A stretch of 64,000 nt of DNA from Algoriphagus sp. NG3 (lineage in GTDB: Bacteria > Bacteroidota > Bacteroidia > Cytophagales > Cyclobacteriaceae), in contig NZ_CP139421.1 in assembly GCF_034119865.1 (NCBI RefSeq), forward strand, positions 4,003,001-4,067,000, read 5' to 3'. Numbering within the stretch: position 1 is the first letter of the stretch; each line of letters starts with the position of its first letter. Positions 53,809-62,446 of the stretch are shown piece by piece. Made by a program: the position numbers and the translations under genes. The notes under the pieces were generated by a model that had not been told where the DNA came from, did no database searches, and worked only from the letters and a program-made list of their open reading frames with translations.

Positions 53809-55723
53809 TGGTCACAAGTGCATAGCTGCCGGAATCGAGAAGCGTAATATATCCCTGATCTCGCAAAATACGTAATATACGAAGGTATTTTTCGGCAAAC
53901 GGAAGGCGAATCCGCTCAAACAGCTCCTGCTCTGTTAACTCTCCACTACTTCCTAATGTTTCAAGGATCTTGCTTCTGATCCTATTTTCAGCCTTGTCCG
54001 GATGAATTGCCTTCCTGTTGGCTATACATATATCACAGACACCACACTGCTCATCTGTATTTTCGCCAAAATACTCCTGGATAAATTGGGTACGACAAAG
54101 TTCATTCTGCCGACCGTATGCAACCATACTCTTGGCTTTTTCAAGAGTCAATCCCCGTCTAAGCTCTATTCTCTTAAAGTTTAGCGGCAATTTACCCGCA
54201 TCGTATCGTGGAGTCAGAAAAGTAATCTGCGGCTTATCCTTTCGCTGATCATAGACCATTACTTCCAGCTGTTCGAGCTGCTTAAGTGCCTTGACCACCT
54301 CCATTTCACTACTATTCAAAGACTTGGCCAGTTTGGCTTCCTGAATCTTGATATACTCGGAAAATACATTCCCTCCATACGTCCTCATGATTATTTTCAC
54401 CACAGGATCCAGTTTAGCATAGGCGATCTGGATCTCATACAAGCGTGAGGGATCCACGGTAAAATGGATTTTGGAAGGAGAATAATAACTCTCACTTAAT
54501 CCAATAAATCCTTCTTCCTCTAGTAGCTTGAGTGCATAAAATGTCTCCAAAACCCCTAGATCATAGGTATTGGCAAAATCACTCCATTCAAAATCAAAGC
54601 TGCTCAGCATATTACTTCCTACAGCGATCCTGAAATAATTTGCCAGGCACTGATATACTCGCCTCACAAAATCAAGTGGAGGATAAATGAGCTCTGCACG
54701 TTTCAACACTGTCTCAAAATCCTGCTGATTTGTCAGAAGTACTCCATAGGACTTCGCTCCATCCCTGCCTGCCCGGCCAGCTTCCTGATAATAGTTTTCA
54801 ATATTTTCAGGAGGTTCATTATGAATCACCATACGCACGTCTGGTTTATCTATCCCCATCCCGAAGGCATTCGTGCTCACCATCACACGAACCTCGCTTT
54901 TCATCCATGCCTCTTGCTTCTGAGCCCGCTCCTGCATGGAAAGTCCTGCATGATAGGCAGCAGCCGAAATGCCCAGCTGGGAAAGTGCTTTGGCTATTTT
55001 ATGTGTCCCTTGCCTATTTCTCACGTACCAGATCGCAGAACCATCGATCCGTCTGAGTATCTCTAATCCTTTTTCGAGCTTATTCTCTATCAGTCGCACA
55101 CTGAAGCTTAAGTTTTTCCGGGCGAAACTCTGCTGAAATTCAGCAGCTTTTTTCATTTCCAGCCGCTCTTTGATATCAGCACAGACTTGGGGAGTAGCTG
55201 AAGCAGTCAGTGCAAGCACAGGGACAGTGGGGTGAAAAGGTCGTATCAACGCAATTTCTAAATAAGGCGGGCGGAAGTCATAGCCCCACTGAGAGATACA
55301 GTGCGCTTCATCCACAGCAATCAGATTAACCTTCATCTGACGAAACCGCTCAATAAAAAGCTCCGCTTTTAGCCGCTCCGGAGAAACATACAGGAACTTA
55401 TAATCCCCATATATGCAATTGTCCAACGTACGGTCGATTTCCCTATAGCTCATACCGGAATAAATTGCCGCTGCTTTGATACCTTTGGCTTTGAGTGCAT
55501 CCACCTGATCTTTCATTAATGCAATCAACGGACTGACGACCAGACATATTCCCTCCACCGTGAGAGCAGGGATCTGATAGCAGAGTGACTTACCACCGCC
55601 TGTGGGCAATAGTGCAAGTGTATCCTTCCCTGCCAGCACAGCTTCTATGATTTCTTTCTGGACAGGTCGAAAATCCGCGTGTCCAAATACTTGATGAAGG
55701 ATTTCAGTAGCTCTAGTCAGCAT
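53801..55723 (-). CDS. recQ: RecQ-family ATP-dependent DNA helicase
   Basis: 640 aa. Motif I LLPTGGGKSLCYQ, DEAHCISQWGYDFRP (motif II and the aromatic-rich loop), and the second RecA domain with GMGIDKPDVRMVIH and YYQEAGRAGRDG are all present. The RQC zinc site is made by C-terminal cysteines (LCRTQF, then CGVCDIC). A winged-helix end follows, but no HRDC domain is evident, common in Bacteroidota. RecQ unwinds DNA 3' to 5' in recombination repair. It lies 1 nt after the enoyl-CoA hydratase gene. Confidence 0.93.
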   Translation of the reverse strand: MLTRATEILHQVFGHADFRPVQKEIIEAVLAGKDTLALLPTGGGKSLCYQIPALTVEGICLVVSPLIALMKDQVDALKAKGIKAAAIYSGMSYREIDRTLDNCIYGDYKFLYVSPERLKAELFIERFRQMKVNLIAVDEAHCISQWGYDFRPPYLEIALIRPFHPTVPVLALTASATPQVCADIKERLEMKKAAEFQQSFARKNLSFSVRLIENKLEKGLEILRRIDGSAIWYVRNRQGTHKIAKALSQLGISAAAYHAGLSMQERAQKQEAWMKSEVRVMVSTNAFGMGIDKPDVRMVIHNEPPENIENYYQEAGRAGRDGAKSYGVLLTNQQDFETVLKRAELIYPPLDFVRRVYQCLANYFRIAVGSNMLSSFDFEWSDFANTYDLGVLETFYALKLLEEEGFIGLSESYYSPSKIHFTVDPSRLYEIQIAYAKLDPVVKIIMRTYGGNVFSEYIKIQEAKLAKSLNSSEMEVVKALKQLEQLEVMVYDQRKDKPQITFLTPRYDAGKLPLNFKRIELRRGLTLEKAKSMVAYGRQNELCRTQFIQEYFGENTDEQCGVCDICIANRKAIHPDKAENRIRSKILETLGSSGELTEQELFERIRLPFAEKYLRILRILRDQGYITLLDSGSYALVTNE

Positions 55724-55724
55724 T

Positions 55725-56498
55725 TTACCAATCAGGCGAAGTTTTATTCAAAAATGAGGCAATCCCCTTTTTGCAGTCATCATGAGCCCTAGCATTAGCA
55801 TTGACTTCAGCAGCTAGTTCCAGGGAGGTTTTTCTATTTTCCTGGTTTAGCTCACGCAAAAGCGATTTTGTCTTCCCCATGGAAAAACCCGAATTTTGAT
55901 TTATTAATTTCGCAGCAAATTCCAGAACGTATTTTTCCAAAAACTCTGCTGGCTCCACTCCGGTGATTAAACCTAGCTCAGCAGCTTTGGATGCTGAAAT
56001 AAACTCACCCGAAAGCAATAATTCCTGGGTTTTAGCCGCCCCTATTTGCTCCTGCAAAAAAACGGAGACCAATGCCGGGACAAAGCCTATTCTTACCTCA
56101 GTGTATCCAAAAAGCGCATCCGGCACCGCAAAAGCAAAATCACAGACAGTAGCCAAGCCGCAGCCTCCGGCCAAAGCGTGTCCCTGGATCTCCGCTATCA
56201 CTACTTTGGGCATGGAGTAAATCAGATTGAACAAACGCATAAGCTTACGGCTATCAGAGAGATTTTCCTCATATGAAAAATTTTGAAGCTGTTGCAGATA
56301 GGCCAGATCCGCACCTGCACAGAAGGCTTTACCTTTTGCTCTAAGTACAATGACCTTTACCTTCTCATTCTCATTCATTCCTTCAAATGCCTCTTGAAGC
56401 CCAGCTATCAACTCAGGGCTGAGTGCATTACGCTTTTCTGGCCTATTCAAGGTTATGTAACCTATTCTATCTATGATTTCAGTAAGTACAGCGCTCAT
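55725..56498 (-). CDS. Enoyl-CoA hydratase/isomerase family protein
   Basis: 257 aa crotonase fold. NRPEKRNALSPELIAGL, FCAGADLAYLQQL (first oxyanion-hole strand), EIQGHALAGGCGLATVCDFA (second) and GYTEVRIGFVPALVSVFL are visible. The catalytic Glu of typical hydratases near residue 140 is within TEVRIGFVP, so the reaction could be hydration or isomerisation in fatty or branched-chain acid catabolism. The gene is directly upstream of recQ, an unrelated neighbour. Confidence 0.88.
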   Translation of the reverse strand: MSAVLTEIIDRIGYITLNRPEKRNALSPELIAGLQEAFEGMNENEKVKVIVLRAKGKAFCAGADLAYLQQLQNFSYEENLSDSRKLMRLFNLIYSMPKVVIAEIQGHALAGGCGLATVCDFAFAVPDALFGYTEVRIGFVPALVSVFLQEQIGAAKTQELLLSGEFISASKAAELGLITGVEPAEFLEKYVLEFAAKLINQNSGFSMGKTKSLLRELNQENRKTSLELAAEVNANARAHDDCKKGIASFLNKTSPDW

Positions 56499-56561
56499 TT
56501 ACTTTTGCAATTTGGGTTTGGGATCAAGTTAGTTTCTATAGCAGGGTTTGCAAAATCAATC

Positions 56562-58496
56562 TCAAAAAACAATTCTATAGGCTAAAGAATCTATTCGCAA
56601 AGAACTGGAAACAGGAAAGCTCTGCCAAGAGTTTCCATGCCAGTAGTGGATTGATTGCGGAGGCGAAGCCCAGATGAGTCTGTTTTCACGTGGCAAGAAA
56701 CTAAAACCAGCTCCTACAAACTCAACCTTTGACGAATCACTTTGAAAAACCTCCAAAGTACCGGGAATCTGTGGCCAATGATTCTGAACTCGATTTGGAT
56801 CAACCGAGTAGCTTATTTCGCCGGGATCAAGACCATTGTTCCATGACAGCGTCATCCCACTTGAATAAAAATCAAACAACTGCGACTTTTTCCCTTGATA
56901 GACAATCAGCTCGCGAGCAGGATGCCCAAACTCTTTGTACACACTATATCCAAGCAAAATAAAAGTTGAAAACAAGGCTAACCATACCAGTTTACTGTGC
57001 TGACCAAACTGCCAGGCAACAACTATCAATAGTATTCCCCAAACGAAGATCATCCCGGCAGAATCCATTGTGAGTCGTTCCAGTTTACCACCAGGCATCA
57101 AGCGTATCATTTCCGCAATCCTGATCTGTAGCCAAATCAACCAGCTCAAAGCCCAGCCCAACACATCCCCTACCACTGGTACCCAACCCACCATCATCAG
57201 CGGCACACCTACTTGCATAATCAAAAGTGCCAGTGGTAAGATCAGTAAATTACCTAATAGAAAATAAGTAGGAAAAACATGGAAATAATAAAGTGTCAAA
57301 GGAAAAGTAACCAGCTGAGCGGCAATACTAACTGAGGCTAATTCCCAGACATACTCTACTACTCTGGCCCTAGGCAACCACAAATCCAAAATCAAGGGCT
57401 GCAGCATCACTATCCCAAGAACCGCCAAATAGGACAACTGAAAGCCAACCTCAAAAATGATATCAGGATTAACCGTAATCATCAAAATGGCGGAGAAGGC
57501 AAGTACATTATAAATAGCCGGTGGACGCTCCCGCATCTGGCCCAACGTAAGCAATGAAAACATCGTCGCAGCCCTGACTACAGAGGGGGCAAGTCCAGTA
57601 AGAAATGCATACATCCAGATCACCAGAATTACACCGAGGAGATAAAATCTGGCTTTTTCCAGCCTTAGCTTCAGTGGCTTCAGCATTAAGATAAAAAGGG
57701 CATAAATAATACCCACATGAAGCCCCGAAACCGCCAAAACATGCATCACTCCCGTCTGGGAATAAGCTTCCCTAATCGTGGGGTCAAGCTCTTTTTTTTG
57801 ACCTAACAGTAAAGCCAAGGCAATTTGGGTGGAATTGGGATCGGGAATCCTAGACTTCAGCATTTCCCCAATCTTATGGCGTAAGTGAACCAAGAAATAT
57901 TCTGTGGTGCTCTTTCTTACCGAATCAATAAGCTGAAAATCCTTTCCAAGAAACTGACGATAATAAATCTCCTGCCTGGACAAGTACTTCCTATAATCAA
58001 ACTCATAGGGGTTTGTAGGAGCAGCTATTTGCTCAGGTTTGCCTTTCGAATAGATAATTTCACCAGGCTTTAGAAGTCTGTCACTTTGATGATATACCAA
58101 GATTTTCCCATGGGCATCCTTCCATGTCCCTTTGACCAGTATAGATTTGACCTCTAACAAGTTTTCAAAGGAATTTGGCTTTTGCTGATCATACATCGTG
58201 ACTTCCGCAAGATAAGCTTCAGCTCCATCGAGATCAGGGTTGAATGCAGACATATCCTTTTTACTCTGCACAAGTAGAGCACCGAAGAGTATCAGGACTA
58301 AATATGCCAAAGGACTTGCCTGAAAGGTGGTTTTACTTTTCAGCTGAAACGACAGTGCCAAAACATATCCCAGCCAGACAACACTTAGGATTACGGCAAG
58401 TGTCATCAAGCTTGGGCACCACGACCATTTCCCCACTAGGATCCCTGTTAAAACAAATGGTAAATAGCGCAAAAAAGGAAAGTCAGAAAATCTCAT
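56562..58496 (-). CDS. ComEC/Rec2-family membrane protein
   Basis: 644 aa. The N-terminal part (to about 200) has membrane helices and a DUF4131-like soluble domain; the central Competence domain includes LLGQKKELDPTIREAYSQTGVMHVLAVSGLHVGIIYALF, and many further membrane helices follow. The usual C-terminal metallo-beta-lactamase domain is not present; the last about 100 residues are short strands. ComEC forms the inner-membrane channel for DNA uptake. Lacking the nuclease domain is common in this phylum. No other com genes are near. Confidence 0.88.
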   Translation of the reverse strand: MRFSDFPFLRYLPFVLTGILVGKWSWCPSLMTLAVILSVVWLGYVLALSFQLKSKTTFQASPLAYLVLILFGALLVQSKKDMSAFNPDLDGAEAYLAEVTMYDQQKPNSFENLLEVKSILVKGTWKDAHGKILVYHQSDRLLKPGEIIYSKGKPEQIAAPTNPYEFDYRKYLSRQEIYYRQFLGKDFQLIDSVRKSTTEYFLVHLRHKIGEMLKSRIPDPNSTQIALALLLGQKKELDPTIREAYSQTGVMHVLAVSGLHVGIIYALFILMLKPLKLRLEKARFYLLGVILVIWMYAFLTGLAPSVVRAATMFSLLTLGQMRERPPAIYNVLAFSAILMITVNPDIIFEVGFQLSYLAVLGIVMLQPLILDLWLPRARVVEYVWELASVSIAAQLVTFPLTLYYFHVFPTYFLLGNLLILPLALLIMQVGVPLMMVGWVPVVGDVLGWALSWLIWLQIRIAEMIRLMPGGKLERLTMDSAGMIFVWGILLIVVAWQFGQHSKLVWLALFSTFILLGYSVYKEFGHPARELIVYQGKKSQLFDFYSSGMTLSWNNGLDPGEISYSVDPNRVQNHWPQIPGTLEVFQSDSSKVEFVGAGFSFLPRENRLIWASPPQSIHYWHGNSWQSFPVSSSLRIDSLAYRIVF

Positions 58497-58862
58497 ATCC
58501 GAAAAAATCAGAGATTCAAAATACGATTTTCAACACAAAACTGTACTATTCTCTCAGAAAAAATGAATTATGTATATGCATACAAGAGCTAGACCTCTTT
58601 ACCCGTTTTGGAAACAGTGATGCTCAAGCCTAGAGATTTCAGTAATTTACTCGTAAGGATATAACTTGATTCCCCGTATGCTCATCGGATAGCTTTGATC
58701 GGGAAATTTTGGGCAAAAAAAAGAGGCTGTCTAAAAAGTAATTTTTCTTGTCAGGCTGAGCGAAGTCGAAGCCTATTATGCGCTAATTAAGCCAATTTCG
58801 ACTTCGCTCAATGTGACAATGAGTTATGAAACAGCCTCCATTATACAGGATATCTTATCGAT
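58497..58862. other. Spacer with MITE-like repeat copy 3
   Basis: 366 nt without a gene. The main structure is the repeat at 58721-58838; the remaining 220 nt are AT-rich and show nothing recognisable. Confidence 0.5.
58721..58838 (-). repeat. MITE-like repeat, copy 3 (reversed, shorter)
   Basis: A 118-bp element in the opposite orientation to copies 1 and 2 with termini AAGAGGCTGTCT (58721-58732) and TTATGAAACAGCCTC (58824-58838). The interior is a long near-palindrome: TGAGCGAAGTCGAA (58757-58770) and TTCGACTTCGCTCA (58797-58810). It lacks an interior piece of about 21 nt found in copies 1 and 2. Confidence 0.8.
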
Positions 58863-59429
58863 TTAAAACCTATATCCTAAGCTAAAGCCTCCATTTAGCT
58901 CAACATTACTGAATCTATCGGAAACCTCGGAGCTGAAATTTCTCGCAATACTCGCATATGGCCCAAAAGCGAAATTGTTAGAAACTTCCCATTTGTATCC
59001 CACGCCTGCGCCAAGAATAAAGGCATTCATATCTGTGGTATTTACACCACCATTGTCAGCGGGTTCTTCAAAATCCCCGAACCTGATTTTAGCCAAAGGA
59101 TAAATGTAAATCCTTCCGTTAGCGTTATCTCCAAAGTAAAAGTTCATAGCAGCCTGAATAGAGTTCGTTTTGTATGTCTTGCCATTTTTCTGATTATTGA
59201 ACCCAAATCTGTCATTAATCATCACTTGCAGGTCTAGAGAATGATCTGGGCTCAAATACCGCTCATACCCTAACTCCACAGAGCCCAGCCAAATCAGGTT
59301 AAGGAAATTCGCCTTCACTTCATTGGTGAAATCACCGGATCTTTGGCTACTAGATGAGACCACTGCTTGCGAATAACCAGATAAAGCAATACCACTAAGC
59401 AGGATTAAAGTAAAAATTACCTTTTTCAT
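58863..59429 (-). CDS. Small outer-membrane beta-barrel protein
   Basis: 188 aa with a signal peptide (residues 1-20, ending GYSQ). Alternating hydrophobic/hydrophilic strands (VELGYERYLSPDHSLDLQVMI, AMNFYFGD, RIYIYPLAKIRFG, FILGAGVGYKWE) and a C-terminal aromatic end (GGFSLGYRF) indicate an eight-stranded barrel of the OmpX/DUF3575 type. Function unknown; possibly a structural surface protein. Monocistronic. Confidence 0.8.
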   Translation of the reverse strand: MKKVIFTLILLSGIALSGYSQAVVSSSSQRSGDFTNEVKANFLNLIWLGSVELGYERYLSPDHSLDLQVMINDRFGFNNQKNGKTYKTNSIQAAMNFYFGDNANGRIYIYPLAKIRFGDFEEPADNGGVNTTDMNAFILGAGVGYKWEVSNNFAFGPYASIARNFSSEVSDRFSNVELNGGFSLGYRF

Positions 59430-59546
59430 ATTTTAAATGTTTTGATGGTCTTTTAAAACCTTGCAATGGAAAACCATACGATTGAGTGAAAGTTTCCAGT
59501 TGCTCGATTCCAAAATGTTAAATAAGTTGGATTTAGTAACATTCAA

Positions 59547-59984
59547 TTATTTGGCCAATTGCATCTTAAAATGCAAAATAGCACACTCTTCAAATACCTC
59601 CCCTACTTTTTCAAAGCCAAATTTAGCATATAGAGGCACTGCTGTTAACTGTGCATGGAGGTATTTGGTTTTACTTGCAGTGTCAGGGGTGGCATGTATA
59701 TCTTTCAAAACCGCATCCACCAGAACTTGCCCAACCCCTTTGCCCCGTGCGCTTTTCAATACCGCAAATCGCTCCAATTTGACTCCTTTAGGAGTAAACC
59801 GCCACCGAGCAGTACCTACTGCCTCCCCATTGAGATAAGCTATGAAATGTCTGGACTCTTTCTCATATTCATCGTACTCGTCCCGCGGATTCACCTTCTG
59901 CTCTATTACAAAGACTTTTTCCCTGATCTTATATGCTGCCCTAAGCTGCTCATCACGGGTTATCTTTTCTACTTGAGGACTCAT
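59547..59984 (-). CDS. GNAT-family acetyltransferase (YjcF/ElaA-like)
   Basis: 145 aa. KIREKVFVIEQKVNPRDEYDE near the start, then GTARWRFTPKGVKLERFAVLKSARGKGVGQVL, the acetyl-CoA pyrophosphate loop (RGKGVG), and ALLYxxGF-like VPLYAKFGFE are typical of the small GNATs such as YjcF. Substrate unknown. Its start lies 32 nt inside the end of phoH, in another frame. Confidence 0.85.
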   Translation of the reverse strand: MSPQVEKITRDEQLRAAYKIREKVFVIEQKVNPRDEYDEYEKESRHFIAYLNGEAVGTARWRFTPKGVKLERFAVLKSARGKGVGQVLVDAVLKDIHATPDTASKTKYLHAQLTAVPLYAKFGFEKVGEVFEECAILHFKMQLAK

Positions 59985-60942
59985 TGCTTTCTTGTTCTTT
60001 TTTATAATGGTCTTTTTCGTATGCTTCTATTATGGATTTCACCAACCTGTGCCTTACCACATCCTTACCACTCAAGTGTACCATCCCTATCCCTTTCACG
60101 TCTTTGAGTATTTTTAAGGCTTGTGACAACCCGCTTTTTTGCCTCACTGGCAGATCCACCTGAGTCTGGTCACCAGTGATGATCACTTTGGAGTTTGGCC
60201 CCATACGAGTCAAAAACATTTTGATCTGCTCATTAGTGGTATTCTGCGCTTCATCCAACAATACGAATGCATCATGAAGTGTTCGTCCACGCATATAAGC
60301 CAGTGGAGCTATTTCAATGACACGGGTTTCTTGGTAGTATTTCAGCTTTTCTGCCGGCACCATATCCTGCAACGCATCGTAAATCGGCCTTAAATAAGGA
60401 TCCAGTTTCTCCTGGAGATCTCCAGGTAGAAACCCGAGATTTTCTCCGGCTTCCACCGCCGGCCTGGTGATTATGATACGCTTAACCTCCCTGTTTTTCA
60501 GCGCCCTTACGGCCAGAGCCACTGCGATGTAGGTTTTCCCCGTTCCTGCCGGCCCTAAAGCAAAGACCAGATCATTGGTCATGGCAGATTCCACGAGTTT
60601 TCGCTGATTAGCGGATTTAGGCTTGATTACTATTCCCTTGTTGCCAAATACTATTACCTGATCACGATTTGCATCCTCGAATGGCACACCTTCTACATCC
60701 AGATAATCCTTGACATTTTCGGGAGTAAGATGACCAAATCTGTCCACGTGCTCCAGTAGGAGGTTGAGAACATCATTGATCCTCAGGATCTCAGGAGCTC
60801 CCCCTTGGATCCTGATTTCATTGCCTCTGGAAATAATTTTACTTTGTGGAAAGGCAGCGGCAATTTGCCGGATATTCTCATTGGCTTCGCCTAAAAATTC
60901 TGCCAAGGGGACATTTTCTAATGTGATGACTTTTTCTACCAA
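59953..60942 (-). CDS. phoH: PhoH-family ATPase/RNA helicase-like protein
   Basis: 329 aa. The start is TTG (60942); no ATG or GTG occurs in frame before an upstream stop, and the encoded MVEKVITLENVPL is the usual PhoH start of this phylum. Walker A GPAGTGKTYIA and Walker B FVLLDEAQNTT are near residues 140 and 235. Cytoplasmic PhoH proteins resemble the N-terminal half of superfamily I helicases and are linked to RNA metabolism and stress; the exact activity is unsettled. The 3' end overlaps GNAT by 32 nt. Confidence 0.9.
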   Translation of the reverse strand: MVEKVITLENVPLAEFLGEANENIRQIAAAFPQSKIISRGNEIRIQGGAPEILRINDVLNLLLEHVDRFGHLTPENVKDYLDVEGVPFEDANRDQVIVFGNKGIVIKPKSANQRKLVESAMTNDLVFALGPAGTGKTYIAVALAVRALKNREVKRIIITRPAVEAGENLGFLPGDLQEKLDPYLRPIYDALQDMVPAEKLKYYQETRVIEIAPLAYMRGRTLHDAFVLLDEAQNTTNEQIKMFLTRMGPNSKVIITGDQTQVDLPVRQKSGLSQALKILKDVKGIGMVHLSGKDVVRHRLVKSIIEAYEKDHYKKEQESNESSSRKDNP

Positions 60943-60967
60943 ACTAATTTTATTGATTAGATTTTCA

Positions 60968-60999
60968 TTGAAGGTAGAAGGATAAAATTTCTATTTTTG
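60968..60999 (+). promoter_or_regulatory. Promoter for the SAM hydrolase-ABM operon
   Basis: TTG (60968-60970), 21 nt, then TATTTTTG (60992-60999), a perfect TAnnTTTG. About 49 nt before the ATG at 61049. Confidence 0.55.
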
Positions 61000-61048
61000 T
61001 TCCAATCCCTCCTAAACAAAAGTACATAAATTTAATTGACTTGCTTCT

Positions 61049-61819
61049 ATGGCATTGGTTACATTCCTCTCAGATTTCGGGGACAAAGATTACTACGTAC
61101 CGGCAGTAAAAGCTAAAATGCTTGCCGTAAATCCGCAGCTCAACATCATCGATATTTCGCACAACATCGACACGTTTGACATTGCCCATGCTGCATTTGT
61201 GCTACGTGCAACATTCAGGGATTTCCCTAAAGGAACCGTACACTTGGTATGTCTAAATACGACAGGTAGCATTACGCATGGCTATATCGGGGTAAAACTG
61301 GAAGAACATATTTTTATCGGCCCAAACAATGGAATCCTGAGCCTCCTAGCCGACCATGACCCAGGAATTCTTGTCCAGTTTGCAGACATTCACTTGCAGG
61401 ACTCCACTTTCCCGGCAAAGGACATTCTAGCGCCGATCGCCGCAAAAGTGGCCAGCGGAGCAGCTATCCATGATTTTGGGGGGCCTTTGAAAAACTTCCG
61501 AAAACTAATGTCCCGCCACCCAAAAGCCACACGGGAAAACATTATCGGGCATGTACTCCGTGTAGATCGTTACGGAAACCTGATCACCAACATCAACAAA
61601 GCCATTTTCGAAAAATTAAATCCGGGTAAATTCACTATCGAGTTCGGCAGGGAATCGGTAAACAAGCTTCATAAAGGCTATGATCAGGTGGAGCCAGGTG
61701 ACTGCTTTGCCTTCTTCAACAGTCTCGATTTATTGGAGATTGGAATCAACCATGGACATGGGGGAGATTTGCTTGGATTGAAATATGATAGTGTCGTGTA
61801 TATAACCTTCCATCCCTGA
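61049..61819 (+). CDS. S-adenosyl-L-methionine hydrolase (DUF62 / SAM hydroxide adenosyltransferase)
   Basis: 256 aa. LSDFGDKDYYVPAVKAKML at the start and IDISHNIDTFDIAHAAFVL hold the conserved Asp and His residues of the DUF62/SAM chlorinase-fluorinase fold, and FIGPNNGILSLL is the cofactor loop. Non-halogenating members hydrolyse SAM to adenosine and methionine, probably limiting SAM. No halide-binding insertion is recognised, so halogenation is not proposed. It is coupled to the next gene by TGATG. Confidence 0.85.
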   Translation: MALVTFLSDFGDKDYYVPAVKAKMLAVNPQLNIIDISHNIDTFDIAHAAFVLRATFRDFPKGTVHLVCLNTTGSITHGYIGVKLEEHIFIGPNNGILSLLADHDPGILVQFADIHLQDSTFPAKDILAPIAAKVASGAAIHDFGGPLKNFRKLMSRHPKATRENIIGHVLRVDRYGNLITNINKAIFEKLNPGKFTIEFGRESVNKLHKGYDQVEPGDCFAFFNSLDLLEIGINHGHGGDLLGLKYDSVVYITFHP

Positions 61820-62118
61820 TGCTGATTCGCATAGTACGGATGACTTTCAGGCCTGAGGCTGTAGAAGATTTTCTGGAGAATTTCAATACTCATAAAAACG
61901 CCATCCGGAATTTCTCTGGCTGTCAGCACCTGGAGTTGTGGCAGGATGAAAATGATAAAAATATTTTTCTTACTCATAGTCACTGGGAAAGTGAGGAAAA
62001 GCTCAACCAATACCGTGACTCTGAGCTTTTTAAATCAGTTTGGACGTTTACCAAAGGCCTCTTTTTGGAAAAACCGCAAGCGTTCAGTTCAAAAAAGATG
62101 GAAGAAGTAGAAAAATGA
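61819..62118 (+). CDS. Antibiotic biosynthesis monooxygenase-fold protein
   Basis: 99 aa single ABM domain (MLIRIVRMTFRPEAVEDFLENF, FLTHSHWESEEKLNQYR, SVWTFTKGLF), the ferredoxin-like fold of small dimeric YgiN-type proteins. Functions range from quinol monooxygenases to haem enzymes; none is assigned here. It begins in the last base of the SAM hydrolase gene stop codon. 89 nt later the tRNA-Leu locus begins. Confidence 0.82.
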   Translation: MLIRIVRMTFRPEAVEDFLENFNTHKNAIRNFSGCQHLELWQDENDKNIFLTHSHWESEEKLNQYRDSELFKSVWTFTKGLFLEKPQAFSSKKMEEVEK

Positions 62119-62119
62119 G

Positions 62120-62151
62120 TTTGTAGAAAAAAGATTCTTTCCTCATATTTG
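62120..62151 (+). promoter_or_regulatory. Promoter of the tRNA-Leu locus
   Basis: TTTG (62120-62123), exactly 20 nt, then CATATTTG (62144-62151), one base off TAnnTTTG. The start of transcription would be near 62158, before the first decayed tRNA-Leu copy and about 140 nt before the intact tRNA. The spacing equals that of the rplM promoter. Confidence 0.6.
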
Positions 62152-62207
62152 CATCCCGTTACGCAAGTGACGGAACCAAGTCAGGTGTAAGACCAGACTT
62201 ACCGAAT

Positions 62208-62277
62208 GCCCAGATGGCGGAATCGGTAGACCTGCCTTTGTCGGCAGGCAGGCGCGTTGGCTTCAAACCCACTGCCT
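62208..62277 (+). pseudogene. Decayed tRNA-Leu, 5' half with a palindromic insert
   Basis: Starts GCCCAGATGGCGGAATCGGT, as in the intact gene at 62299 with one change, and continues to GTAGA. Then a 22-nt palindromic unit (62231-62252; CCTGCC, TTTGTC, GGCAGG, CAGG) interrupts the D arm before CGCGTTGG resumes. After TTCAAAC the sequence diverges: the variable arm, T arm and 3' acceptor strand are absent, so no functional tRNA can form. Confidence 0.8.
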
Positions 62278-62298
62278 AACAAAAGTAGAATAGTTAAT

Positions 62299-62380
62299 GC
62301 CCAGATGGCGGAATTGGTAGACGCGTTGGTCTCAAACACCAATGCCGCAAGGCGTGCCGGTTCGACTCCGGCTCTGGGTA
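62299..62380 (+). tRNA. tRNA-Leu (CAA anticodon)
   Basis: An 82-nt class II tRNA. Acceptor GCCCAGA pairs with TCTGGGT (a G-U at the first pair), the discriminator is A at 62380, and CCA is not encoded. Anticodon stem TTGGT/ACCAA encloses loop CTCAAAC, giving anticodon CAA at 62333-62335 (reads UUG). The variable arm is TGCCGCAAGGCGT and the T arm GCCGG-TTCGACT-CCGGC. It is flanked by decayed copies at 62208-62277 and 62745-62889. Confidence 0.96.
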
Positions 62381-62383
62381 CAA

Positions 62384-62411
62384 AGGCTCCTTTGAAAAAA
62401 GGGGCTTTTTC
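62384..62411 (+). terminator. Terminator after tRNA-Leu
   Basis: GCTCCTTT (62386-62393) pairs with AAAGGGGC (62398-62405), one G-T wobble, followed by a T-run. The equivalent structure follows the decayed copy at 62891-62917. Confidence 0.75.
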
Positions 62412-62446
62412 TTTTTATATTAGGATTGGTTTTAACGAAATCCAAA

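Noticed and set aside
61049..61819. Halogenase (chlorinase/fluorinase) function
   Set aside because: The DUF62 fold is shared, but no halide-binding insertion is recognised and no cluster is present; SAM hydrolysis is the conservative call.
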